Shown one piece after another: positions 39,101 to 45,289 of a stretch of 45,289 bases of DNA (position 1 is its first letter; each line of letters opens with the position of its first letter). Under the pieces are notes generated by a model that saw only the letters and a list, made by a program, of their open reading frames with translations, did no database searches and was not told the origin of the DNA. A program made the position numbers and the translations under genes. Source of the stretch: a virus; the IMG/VR virus record IMGVR_UViG_3300006802_000165, positions 1 to 45,289 of that record. One strand, given 5' to 3'.

Positions 39101-40080
39101 AACGACAGTTCAAGGTCATCACCCTCGTGGATGTACTTCTTGATGTAAGCAGCACGGTCTTCGAGGATCTTCTTGGCACTACCAAATGCACTTGTGGCAC
39201 GCTTGAAGTCACCAGACTTCTGCAATGCCTCGCCCTCCATGACCTTTCCAATGTAAGAATTGTTCTTCTTGGATAGGACTTCGGCTTGGTGTGGGGTGAG
39301 GTCGTAAGTCTGACGAACGCCGTTGTCATCCTTCAGCATCAACTTGACGTTGTCTGCAAGGATGCCCTGTCGGCGGGTCATTGTCTTATCGAGGCCCGCC
39401 ATGTGGAGGTGGCTGAAGACCCCGAACTTCTTGAGGTACTCCTTGAGCGTAATAGACTCGCCGTTGATTATGGCTGTTGCATTTGCAGCCTGATCAGGGT
39501 CAAGGCTTTTAACCGGCACGCCGAACTTAGTTGCAATCCGATCAAGTGCTTCCACGACAAGAGGCTGACGAGCCTCGGTATCAGCGCGAAGCAACGAAGA
39601 AAAGCGATGGCTTGCACTGTTGACCATCGAACCCAATGGGGTTCCTGCTCCATACTGATGGGCGTTCAGAAGACCAAGACTCTCGAGGATCGAGTACCTG
39701 CCAGTAAGAAAAGACAGATACTCCGATCCTTCGGAGTCAATCATCTTCTTGGACATCCCCCTGAAGACTTTCCCCCCACGACTCAGGGCAGCACCTGCGG
39801 CTGGGCTCGTGATGAACATGAACCAGACGAAGGGGTTGGTGCCAATGTCAACAAAGGCGTTTGTGAGAGGGTTGTTGCCAAGAGACTCTTTGAGTTTGCC
39901 TGCGAAGGAATCCCGCTCCGCCGGTGAAAGCGAAGCAGGATCAAGGAACGTATCCTTCAGGCTCCGAAACGACGCCTGATCCGTGAACATCTGAGACAAC
40001 GCAACCATGGGCGCGTCGTATATCCGAACAGGATCAAACGAGCCAGCGACGAAACCCTCATCGTCAAGGGCTTCAGCCAT
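36148..40080 (-). CDS. Giant internal virion / ejection protein
   Basis: Encodes 1310 residues, mostly helical. An N-terminal hydrophobic segment (TNPFVWFMFITSPAAGAA) is present. A mid-C-terminal module LLYSSHLGFNLGSAMLNLMQ precedes QPLMFAQSWMGAPAMI, a pattern I associate with large phage internal proteins that are ejected into the host. It lies at the far end of the virion arm, as podovirus ejection proteins often do. No transglycosylase or polymerase motif was seen. Length is far above typical tail proteins, so internal core or tape-measure-like function is the best call. Confidence 0.75.
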   Translation of the reverse strand: MAEALDDEGFVAGSFDPVRIYDAPMVALSQMFTDQASFRSLKDTFLDPASLSPAERDSFAGKLKESLGNNPLTNAFVDIGTNPFVWFMFITSPAAGAALSRGGKVFRGMSKKMIDSEGSEYLSFLTGRYSILESLGLLNAHQYGAGTPLGSMVNSASHRFSSLLRADTEARQPLVVEALDRIATKFGVPVKSLDPDQAANATAIINGESITLKEYLKKFGVFSHLHMAGLDKTMTRRQGILADNVKLMLKDDNGVRQTYDLTPHQAEVLSKKNNSYIGKVMEGEALQKSGDFKRATSAFGSAKKILEDRAAYIKKYIHEGDDLELSFDKAVTMSATRADKLSYVPGETPLKVYTNEIRQESLDPDGLAAKWLRQEGFMPLLDQSRDMMKTRYVDMFGKRDVWDATGRLEYDDGKLLRIFRSLSTTQGAKSSAEVSNVLSKELQGYVGADGYKKIIEAMTPDDKGRVKMTLDQFKELLTSVRTTSDDLDNYMSRNVWSYVEEVGGKIEKTRTDSIVLNKELRENALSGRAQERNLADPFYNTDDLLVLADEYGGRRNQRLSEVIKRSFDYENNVAKNAPNGRGQVMDLDFETSLGRYLKSTRNDVVLHIDNAVDDEFIKNAAKSEEWAFMLREGKPSATAKMEKRVLGGPEIGNTRYQMLSFATDGIANASEKAGRRGGERAREYIMGTLIDRMRGYKPMQDLLSENATLRSMELADMMANSRAFKALEGMGEIPAKFVQSLRRYGGMTLSEAQGAELGRGLTTLLYSSHLGFNLGSAMLNLMQPLMFAQSWMGAPAMIKGYGNALKQYFGYIQERMGMGLRPDPMKVDQLRAKHFRLSNFATEQYPNGIDLLDIRATDFELIDQQAFAAEAALNRAGKKGGFRFWASELPLKLFTHTEVFNRTVTGEAMLASMQASGRIKGIKPTKDGVFQVVKGTADRGDIEVVENVKDMVQNTQFGSDLINSPRAFQSSFLGIPWVRQFFTFPIRTLTSWTDTAPMIDQGRRTWGATGFTTEGRFAAMGHDFMRMMGTSAIVYELGKNTLGLDLSRGLTAQTMRDSTIVGPLLLAPDSEVGYNLPLSPALSIVREAAQALTNEDQSLLGVIAPRFVPGGIALTRALNMAPRITTPQGYLGGIQREFADWGNIRENGTVPIYRSDGSLLEYRSAPRTILGSLGLNSYMFKTDQELNSFLVKNRQAVVNERRKYVDAVLSNNMGKANQIKAAFEKRFKYPLSVDKSQMDRALQLREVPLKERMYQRLPRDFRPVARPYLAERLETLKSRTPEELDLSTAQKARVLPSTFDAFDPYSVVTD

Positions 40081-40469
40081 CAGCCGGTAACTCGGGTCCG
40101 AATCCGCATCTGAATAACGACCATGTCATTGTTAGACGCAGAACTAAAATCGGCAGTAATAGTCGTACCAGCAGGAACCAAGTTGTTCGCAGGGTCAACA
40201 GTCGCCGCAGCAAAACTGGTCGTAATGGTGTGGGCGTTAGTAATAGCGGGAGTGCCAGACGCAGTCGTCTTCAGCGTGAGAGTGCCGCTAGCAACAGCAG
40301 CAGTAATAAACACTGCATCAACGATGGTGTCCCGCTCAGCGTAGAAAAACGGCTTGTTGTCAAGCGGATCGTTCTGGTCGTTAAGAATGACCACGACATC
40401 CTGAAAGTGATCAGGGACGCTGTGGTTGCGGCCATCGGATTCAATGAGAAGAGGGGTGTAGCCTGCCAT
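40080..40469 (-). CDS. Small beta-rich virion protein
   Basis: Encodes 129 residues with TAAGGAATT upstream of the ATG. Thr/Ala/Val-rich with repeated strands (FITAAVASGTLTLKTTASGT; TITTSFAAATVDPANNLVP). This matches small phage decoration or head-fibre-like proteins in composition. Its stop overlaps the start of the giant protein. Role inferred from composition and location. Confidence 0.7.
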   Translation of the reverse strand: MAGYTPLLIESDGRNHSVPDHFQDVVVILNDQNDPLDNKPFFYAERDTIVDAVFITAAVASGTLTLKTTASGTPAITNAHTITTSFAAATVDPANNLVPAGTTITADFSSASNNDMVVIQMRIRTRVTG

Positions 40470-40480
40470 GATTCAATTCC

Positions 40481-40963
40481 TTACTGGATGAGGGATGAGA
40501 ACTCGTCAAGAGATTCGGAAGTGCCCATGTTGTATGCGACTTCTTCCAAAAGATCGGTGCGGGGGTTGCCACCCAGAACGACGGCACCCTGCGGGAGAAT
40601 GCGGCCCGCGAGAATCTGGTTGTGCATGTGGGGGGACATACGCTCGATGGCGGCGATGTTCCGCTGCACCATCTCTTCTATACGGGCGGTCTTCAATCTA
40701 TCGGAAGTGAGCCCTTGAAGAGATTCCATTTCTCTCTTCGCCTGCTCTTCGACAGAAGGCATTCCAATCCTGTCAAGACCAGATCCTCGAGCAAATCCTC
40801 CCGTAAGAGGAGACGCAATATCTTCAGCCAAAAAAGCAGCCGTAGGTGCAAGAAGCCCGAACGTCGCAAAGGGGTTCTCCTTCGCAAAACTCTTGATGCT
40901 GTCTTTCTGGGCAAACCCAGAAGCGGACTTTAAAAGAGATTTAAGGGCTTTCAAAGCACTCAT
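40481..40963 (-). CDS. Internal virion protein, hypothetical
   Basis: Encodes 160 residues. An amphipathic N-terminus (MSALKALKSLLKSASGFAQK), a hydrophobic patch (PFATFGLLAPTAAFLAED) and a charged C-terminus. Similar in build to the 240-residue neighbour, with which its start overlaps. Likely an ejected or core protein; no family recognised. Confidence 0.65.
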   Translation of the reverse strand: MSALKALKSLLKSASGFAQKDSIKSFAKENPFATFGLLAPTAAFLAEDIASPLTGGFARGSGLDRIGMPSVEEQAKREMESLQGLTSDRLKTARIEEMVQRNIAAIERMSPHMHNQILAGRILPQGAVVLGGNPRTDLLEEVAYNMGTSESLDEFSSLIQ

Positions 40964-41682
40964 GCACTAAGTCCTGCTCTGGCGTAAGCCTCCTTCAAGG
41001 AAGCAGGTCGTGTTGACTGCCTAAACTTGAAGATCTGATTTGGATCGGTCGCAAGAATGTCTTGCAATTCGCGGGACATAGGAATCGGATTACGATCCCC
41101 CATTGCAGCAAGTCGTCGTGCTTCACTAGAAGCATTCAATCTGCTTGTGGCGCTTGGCCTCATTGAGTTTTGGAGGTTCTGGGCGAACTCGGCGGGAGCA
41201 GAGGCACGGGCAAGACTCTTGCCTTCTTTTTCTTGGCCCTCACTAAGAAGCCTCATGAATTCCATAGCCATGAAAATGCCGCCAAGTGTACCACCGCCAA
41301 CAAGGAGGCTCTTTCCTAGTCCCCCCTTGAAGAAGCCCTTGCCCTTCTCGACAAGACTCTTTGGTGCTTTGGAGGCATCCTCTGCGAGTCGCCGGGCAGT
41401 TGCACCTCGTCCGGTAGCCTTTGCCTGAGATCGCTTGAGTTCCCTCTGGAGTTCCTCGATGACATCATCGTTGACAGAAGTCCTACGAGACCCATAGGCA
41501 TCGCCGCGAAAGAGATCCGCATCAAGATCCTGCCGAATGCGTTCGAGTAGTTCGGCCTGAGTAGCCCCACTACGGGAAGCAGGGCCAAATCCCGACATTC
41601 GAGGGATCGGAGCAGCACCTTCTTCGCTCAGCATTGCGATGAGGTTTGCGAGTTCAGTGGATGTAAGAGATCTAGATGCCAT
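40960..41682 (-). CDS. Internal virion protein with one membrane-like segment
   Basis: Encodes 240 residues. A Lys-rich basic region then GKSLLVGGGTLGGIFMAMEF, a Gly-rich hydrophobic span around residues 122-145, fits a membrane-inserting helix in an ejected protein. The C-terminus is Arg/Ser-rich. Overlaps the 107-residue gene by 11 nt. Unknown family. Confidence 0.65.
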   Translation of the reverse strand: MASRSLTSTELANLIAMLSEEGAAPIPRMSGFGPASRSGATQAELLERIRQDLDADLFRGDAYGSRRTSVNDDVIEELQRELKRSQAKATGRGATARRLAEDASKAPKSLVEKGKGFFKGGLGKSLLVGGGTLGGIFMAMEFMRLLSEGQEKEGKSLARASAPAEFAQNLQNSMRPSATSRLNASSEARRLAAMGDRNPIPMSRELQDILATDPNQIFKFRQSTRPASLKEAYARAGLSA

Positions 41683-41995
41683 TAGTCAGCCTCTCGACAA
41701 CAGGAACCACCGTAAGGGTACCAAGTCCTACCGTAGAAGTTTCCAACTCAGAGTCGTACTTCTTCCAAAGAAAAGCCCGATCTCTAGTCAGGACCCGCTT
41801 GTTGCGGTGTTCCCACAGAAACTGGCGGATCGCCTTGGGAGACGGAGTGCCCTCGACCTTGAGTTGGGGGGACGGATGCTCGTAAGGAGCGACCCACTCC
41901 GGCATATCCCCCCACTCCATATCGGGGTGGTCGAGCAGGATCATGTCGGACTCCGATTCAACGAAGTCCTTTGAGATCTTCTTCCAGTCCCTCAA
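41672..41995 (-). CDS. Small acidic/aromatic hypothetical protein
   Basis: Encodes 107 residues. Trp-rich acidic start (MRDWKKISKDFVESESDMIL; DMEWGDMPEWVAPYEHP) and a basic helix (KAIRQFLWEHRNKRVLTRD). It is linked by ATGA-type overlap to the 543-residue gene. Possibly a chaperone or small core protein; unknown. Confidence 0.65.
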   Translation of the reverse strand: MRDWKKISKDFVESESDMILLDHPDMEWGDMPEWVAPYEHPSPQLKVEGTPSPKAIRQFLWEHRNKRVLTRDRAFLWKKYDSELETSTVGLGTLTVVPVVERLTNGI

Positions 41996-43623
41996 GGTGC
42001 AAGCCTTTCAAGTTCCGCGATCAACGCTTCGCTGGCGTCAAGACCGGCTTGGTTCATGCCCCTAGCCCTATTGAATCCAGCACGGTCAACGCCCATGCGT
42101 TCCTTGAGTTCAAACCTCTGCATATCGCGAGCAAGATTTTCAACGGTGTCTTCAGATGCAATCAGAGCATCCAAGGGATCTTGGAGTCTTGCACCAAACC
42201 CAGAAGTGTCTCTCGAAATCACATCGGTAAGTGCTTGGGTGGTAAGGCCCGATGCAGGATCAATGTAGTCCCTAAAGGACCGGAGTTGGTCAAGGCTAGG
42301 GCCGCCTGCAACAAGACGATTCAAGCCTACAGCATTATCCCTTGAGAAAATTACTGAGTTCAAGAACGCTTGATCCGCTCGCATTGTGCGACTATTGATT
42401 TGAGCCCCTGTCTCAGGATCAAAGATAGGAACCTCAACTACATCGGAGTAAGATTCTAGATCCGAGATCTCTCGGGGCATGCCAAGAGATCGGTAAGATG
42501 TCGAGTTGCCTTTGACCGTTTGAGCAGCAGCACGAAGACCCTCGAAAATAGCGAGGGTGTTTCCAATGCCCGCCTCAGTAAACGCCCGGTTCAAATCAGA
42601 ACGAAGTTGAATAACTCCTTCTTCATCCAAAGTAGAAGCCCTACGCATACCGGCACTTAGAAGACTTTCTACGGTCCCTCGTTGCTCAGGGGTAAGGTTC
42701 AACCCATCTGCCACGCTTGTAGCAATACGTTGTTCAAGAACTTCGGTAGGACTTTTTCGTTCAAGGTTTACCTTGTCGCCGATCACTCCCGGAGTTTCTT
42801 GACCCATGTATTCAAGGGTCGCAATCACTCGAGGATCAAACTGCTCGTCAGTAATCCCAATGAGTCCTCCCACAGACATCGCCGCGTAAACCAAGTTCTT
42901 TCCCAAAGCATCAATAGATTCATAGGCGGTTTTATCGCGACCAATGATCGACTTAAGATCAGTAGAAAACGCGGCATCAGTCAAGTCGCCAGCAATGCCT
43001 AGACGAACATCATCAACAAGACTCTCTGAAGCGACAATGAACCTGTCCAATTCACCGTGGACTTGATTCCTTTTGTCTCCAAAACCCCGTTCGTTGCCCT
43101 GATTGATTTCGTTTGCATCCGCAAGCGCGAGATCTAGTTGATTTGCCTGTTCTCTAAGAGCATTAAGTGCATCGCCTTCTTCGTTCTGGGCATTCAGAGA
43201 CCCCGAAAGATAAGCGTGTTCGGCCTTTGCCTGAGCAATTTCAATCCCAAATCTACGCTGCTCAATGCCCTTCTTGAGATTCATCTCTTCTTGATGCTGC
43301 TGGGCATCAACGGACATCCTCTGTCTGGCAAGGTCTTGTTCTACGCTTGCCTTTTCCCGCAAGAAGTCGCGGTACTCAGACTGCGAACGTGCCTGTTCAT
43401 AGACGCCAGCCAGTTGGACTGCACGGTTCCCCTGTGCAATCTGCTGCTGGTTCTGCATTTGCTCACGCTGGACCTGCTGCTGTTGCTGGGCAATCTGCCC
43501 TCGCTGTGCAATCTGAGCCTGCTGAATGGCCTGCTGGTTACGGACATTGGCCTGCTGACCACCAGCCTGAACCATCTGTGCGACATCAGGAGTAATCGGA
43601 GAGATGGGCTGCATACGGCTCAT
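41992..43623 (-). CDS. Gln-rich coiled-coil internal virion protein
   Basis: Encodes 543 residues. The first 80 residues are extremely Gln-rich (VRNQQAIQQAQIAQRGQIAQ, then QQQQVQREQMQNQQQIAQG), followed by long helices and coiled coils. Such Q-rich, helix-heavy proteins next to fibre and giant core genes are typical internal or ejection proteins of short-tailed phages. The start overlaps the previous gene's stop. Confidence 0.7.
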   Translation of the reverse strand: MSRMQPISPITPDVAQMVQAGGQQANVRNQQAIQQAQIAQRGQIAQQQQQVQREQMQNQQQIAQGNRAVQLAGVYEQARSQSEYRDFLREKASVEQDLARQRMSVDAQQHQEEMNLKKGIEQRRFGIEIAQAKAEHAYLSGSLNAQNEEGDALNALREQANQLDLALADANEINQGNERGFGDKRNQVHGELDRFIVASESLVDDVRLGIAGDLTDAAFSTDLKSIIGRDKTAYESIDALGKNLVYAAMSVGGLIGITDEQFDPRVIATLEYMGQETPGVIGDKVNLERKSPTEVLEQRIATSVADGLNLTPEQRGTVESLLSAGMRRASTLDEEGVIQLRSDLNRAFTEAGIGNTLAIFEGLRAAAQTVKGNSTSYRSLGMPREISDLESYSDVVEVPIFDPETGAQINSRTMRADQAFLNSVIFSRDNAVGLNRLVAGGPSLDQLRSFRDYIDPASGLTTQALTDVISRDTSGFGARLQDPLDALIASEDTVENLARDMQRFELKERMGVDRAGFNRARGMNQAGLDASEALIAELERLAP

Positions 43624-44642
43624 GCGAGGGCTCCGAGAAGGTCTTCGTCAAGACCGGGGAAGTCACCAGATCCAGTCGTCATGCCAAACTGGAAGTAGGA
43701 AGCAAGGACAGGAAGGAACGAAACCGGAGAGAATGGATTAGCCGCAACCATGTTCGCGTAGTTGCTGAGGCCCTGAGCCTCGTAGTTGGCGGCGTTAGCG
43801 ATTGCAGACTGCTGCATCGCAGCACCCGCCTGATTCAAAGCAGCGGCCTGACTTTCAAACCCAGCCTGCAACTGACCGGCTTGGCCGTAGAGACCTGCAC
43901 GCTGCATCCCCAACCCCGCCAAAGCGTTGTTGTAGTTGGATGCCTGCTCCGTCATGATCTGAGCAGTCTTGGCTTGGCTCTGGAGTTCAAACTGCCGCTG
44001 AGCGGCAATAGCCTGAGGATCGCCCATCTTGGCTTGAGAACTGAGTTGCTGGTGGGTGGACCTGTTCTGGGCAGCGAGGCCCATTGAGATGCTGGACGCC
44101 TGCTGGGCACTCAGATCCTTGAAGTCGCTCACGGCTGTATCGGCAGCATCCTTAATCCCCCCAGCAACATCTGCTCCAAGGCCGGACATTTGAGAAGCCT
44201 GTCCCGTCATGAAGTCAAAGGCGTCCTGTCCTCCAGCACGGATAGCGTCAGCGTTGGTGCCAATGGCAGTCCCATAGTTGCCCATGGCATCCATGAAGTT
44301 GCCGTAGTTCATATCATTCGCATTGAGGAGATTCTGGTAGTCCTGCAAAGCGGCGGCTTGAAACTGCTGCATCCCCTGCTGTTGGCCGGGGGCAACCACA
44401 GGAGCCTGACTGTAGGTAATCCCAGACCCCGCCATAACGCCGCCCATGCTGTTGGGAACGTAATTCTCGTTCATGCCAGAGGCGGGGTTGTAGGTGTAGC
44501 CCGGCGGCGGAGGACCAAAAGAGCCCTCTCCAGTGGCGGGATTGATCAGGCTAGCAAAGTCGCCGAAACCACTGTTGCCACCGTCGCCGGGACCAAAGGT
44601 CCCGAACGATCCGCCTCCGCCAAATGCTCCGAATGAACTCAT
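43620..44642 (-). CDS. Internal virion protein, Ala/Gln-rich
   Basis: Encodes 340 residues. A Gly/Phe/Pro-rich flexible N-terminus (FGAFGGGGSFGTFGPGDGG) and long Ala/Gln/Asn-rich helices (MTEQASNYNNALAGLGMQRA; GLYGQAGQLQAGFESQAAAL). A hydrophobic patch near the end (FSPVSFLPVLASYFQFGM). It resembles podovirus internal proteins that enter the host. TGATG junction with the fibre gene. Confidence 0.7.
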   Translation of the reverse strand: MSSFGAFGGGGSFGTFGPGDGGNSGFGDFASLINPATGEGSFGPPPPGYTYNPASGMNENYVPNSMGGVMAGSGITYSQAPVVAPGQQQGMQQFQAAALQDYQNLLNANDMNYGNFMDAMGNYGTAIGTNADAIRAGGQDAFDFMTGQASQMSGLGADVAGGIKDAADTAVSDFKDLSAQQASSISMGLAAQNRSTHQQLSSQAKMGDPQAIAAQRQFELQSQAKTAQIMTEQASNYNNALAGLGMQRAGLYGQAGQLQAGFESQAAALNQAGAAMQQSAIANAANYEAQGLSNYANMVAANPFSPVSFLPVLASYFQFGMTTGSGDFPGLDEDLLGALA

Positions 44643-45289
44643 CAGGTGTTCCTTTCCGTAGTATCGGTCGAAGTTGTGCGACCCCTACAGATCATTGCCA
44701 TCAGTTTATAGTCTAGATCCGGGCAGAAGATCTCGATTCCGGGGTTCAGGGCAGAGTCCTGAATACCATGCCTTCCCGTAGTGCTTAGACCAGAAACCGT
44801 GAACGCGGCATAATCAGAAGACTCCCCGTTCTGAATAGAGTCTCCAATAATGGCCCCGGAAAAATCAGCAGGAAATGCTGAAACAGCAGGAGAATCAGAG
44901 GATGTGTTGTAGGCAAGGCCCCGGAAGAACTTGTAACCAGAAACCCCTCCCCACACATCAGAGAAGTGGCATCCCACTGACGACAACTGCTTGTTCTGGA
45001 ACAGATCAAACGAGGTAATGATCTGCTCATCCTTGGTTCGAACCATGGGGAGGGCTCCCCCGACATACCTGAAGAACATGGGGCTAAGAGCAAGCACATC
45101 GCCTTCAGAAAGGCTGGAGGATACATTTCCTCTTGGGGTAATGAAGGAACGGGTGCCAGAGCCACCGTAAGTACCGTCCACCGTGACGGTCCCCCCACTA
45201 GCCTTGAGGATCTGGAACTTCTGGCCCACCTTCGTCTGGTCGGTTGAGGACACCACATAGACGTAGGCCCCGCAAAGATCGAGGGCTGC
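44642..45289 (-). CDS. Tail fibre C-terminal part (open at window end)
   Basis: The frame is open from 45289 to the stop at 44642 (215 codons), with an internal ATG at 45256 that has no ribosome site. Residues include ALDLCGAYVYVVSSTDQTKV, GTRSFITPRGN and FFRYVGGALPMVRTKDEQII, a beta-rich virion style. Codon phase matches the fragment at 1-912 when base 45289 is joined to base 1, giving one 519-residue protein. If sequence is missing between the ends, the fibre is longer. Confidence 0.7.
   Translation of the reverse strand, partial: AALDLCGAYVYVVSSTDQTKVGQKFQILKASGGTVTVDGTYGGSGTRSFITPRGNVSSSLSEGDVLALSPMFFRYVGGALPMVRTKDEQIITSFDLFQNKQLSSVGCHFSDVWGGVSGYKFFRGLAYNTSSDSPAVSAFPADFSGAIIGDSIQNGESSDYAAFTVSGLSTTGRHGIQDSALNPGIEIFCPDLDYKLMAMICRGRTTSTDTTERNT

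Larger units (their letters stand above)
2812..45198 (+). repeat. Dispersed, strand-biased motif TCCCCCCAC (CCCCCCAC core)
   Basis: By-eye scan for C6/G6 runs. TCCCCCCAC on plus starts at 3187, 7547, 9862, 14465, 21001, 22441, 24164, 27079, 27323, 30478, 30650, 34157, 34318, 39771, 41907 and 45190. CCCCCCAC preceded by another base is at about 15170, 32219, 37059 and 38047. The reverse orientation GTGGGGGGA on plus is at 2812, 9456 and 40628. Copies lie in genes of both orientations, in several frames, and between genes. About 0.2 copies of the 9-mer per strand are expected at random for equal base use. Confidence 0.75.

Noticed and set aside
2812-45198. C6 motif as a CRISPR array or as simple coding repetition of Pro-Pro
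   Set aside because: The copies are dispersed, not in an array with spacers; they occur in different reading frames, antisense to genes and in noncoding DNA.
1-45289. tRNA genes, integrase, transposase or toxin-antitoxin system
   Set aside because: No cloverleaf, recombinase catalytic motif or insertion-sequence-type ends were seen; the RHH gene has no toxin-like partner other than the kinase-like protein, which is too weak to call.

Overview
The window reads as a nearly or fully complete genome of a lytic, short-tailed (podovirus-like) double-stranded DNA phage, probably marine or aquatic. Reasons: a portal / scaffold / major capsid / terminase set, very large helical internal (ejection-type) proteins, no sheath or recognisable long tape measure, no integrase or repressor, and tiny lysine-rich proteins of kinds I associate with aquatic phages. 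The host is unresolved. No tRNA, rRNA, CRISPR array or insertion sequence was seen.

Layout. There are two transcriptional arms. The leftward (minus-strand) arm runs from 15751 down to 1 and, if the molecule is circular, continues from 45289 down to 36148. It carries virion and packaging genes: two large unknown proteins, a candidate small terminase, large terminase, portal, scaffold, major capsid protein, a run of tiny basic proteins, a sigma-like protein, neck/tail proteins, a tail fibre cut by the window ends, and internal virion proteins of 340, 543, 107, 240, 160, 129 and 1310 residues. The fibre fragments at the two ends are in the same reading phase, which fits a circular or circularly permuted genome opened inside that gene. 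The rightward (plus-strand) arm runs from 15786 to 36096. It carries a D5/P4-type helicase, an iteron-rich putative origin, an accessory zone of small genes separated by UUCG-loop terminators and GC-rich hairpins (17.2-22.2 kb), uracil-DNA glycosylase, family A DNA polymerase, ERCC4-type nuclease, metallophosphoesterase, a membrane/lysis-like cluster, a RecB/Cas4-like nuclease, a RecA-like (Sak4-type) ATPase, an SSB-like protein and a DUF932 protein. The arms diverge across only 34 bp (15752-15785) and converge on a bidirectional terminator-like hairpin near 36110-36143.

How it fits together. Helicase, polymerase, nucleases, SSB-like protein and RecA-like ATPase can form a replication/recombination apparatus. 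The sigma-like protein inside the virion arm is a candidate late regulator. The virion arm supplies capsid, packaging motor and ejected core proteins.

Signals that ordinary annotation would miss: (1) a C-run motif, TCCCCCCAC, read by eye 16 times on the plus strand and 3 times on the minus strand, in genes of both orientations, in several reading frames and between genes; (2) GACCAC iterons around an AT-rich stretch just after the helicase; (3) an apparent frameshift or overlapping restart at the end of the scaffold gene; (4) a 401-residue protein with weak archaeo-eukaryotic-primase-like motifs; (5) a symmetrical 62-nt hairpin inside a coding region. All counts and pairings were made by eye.
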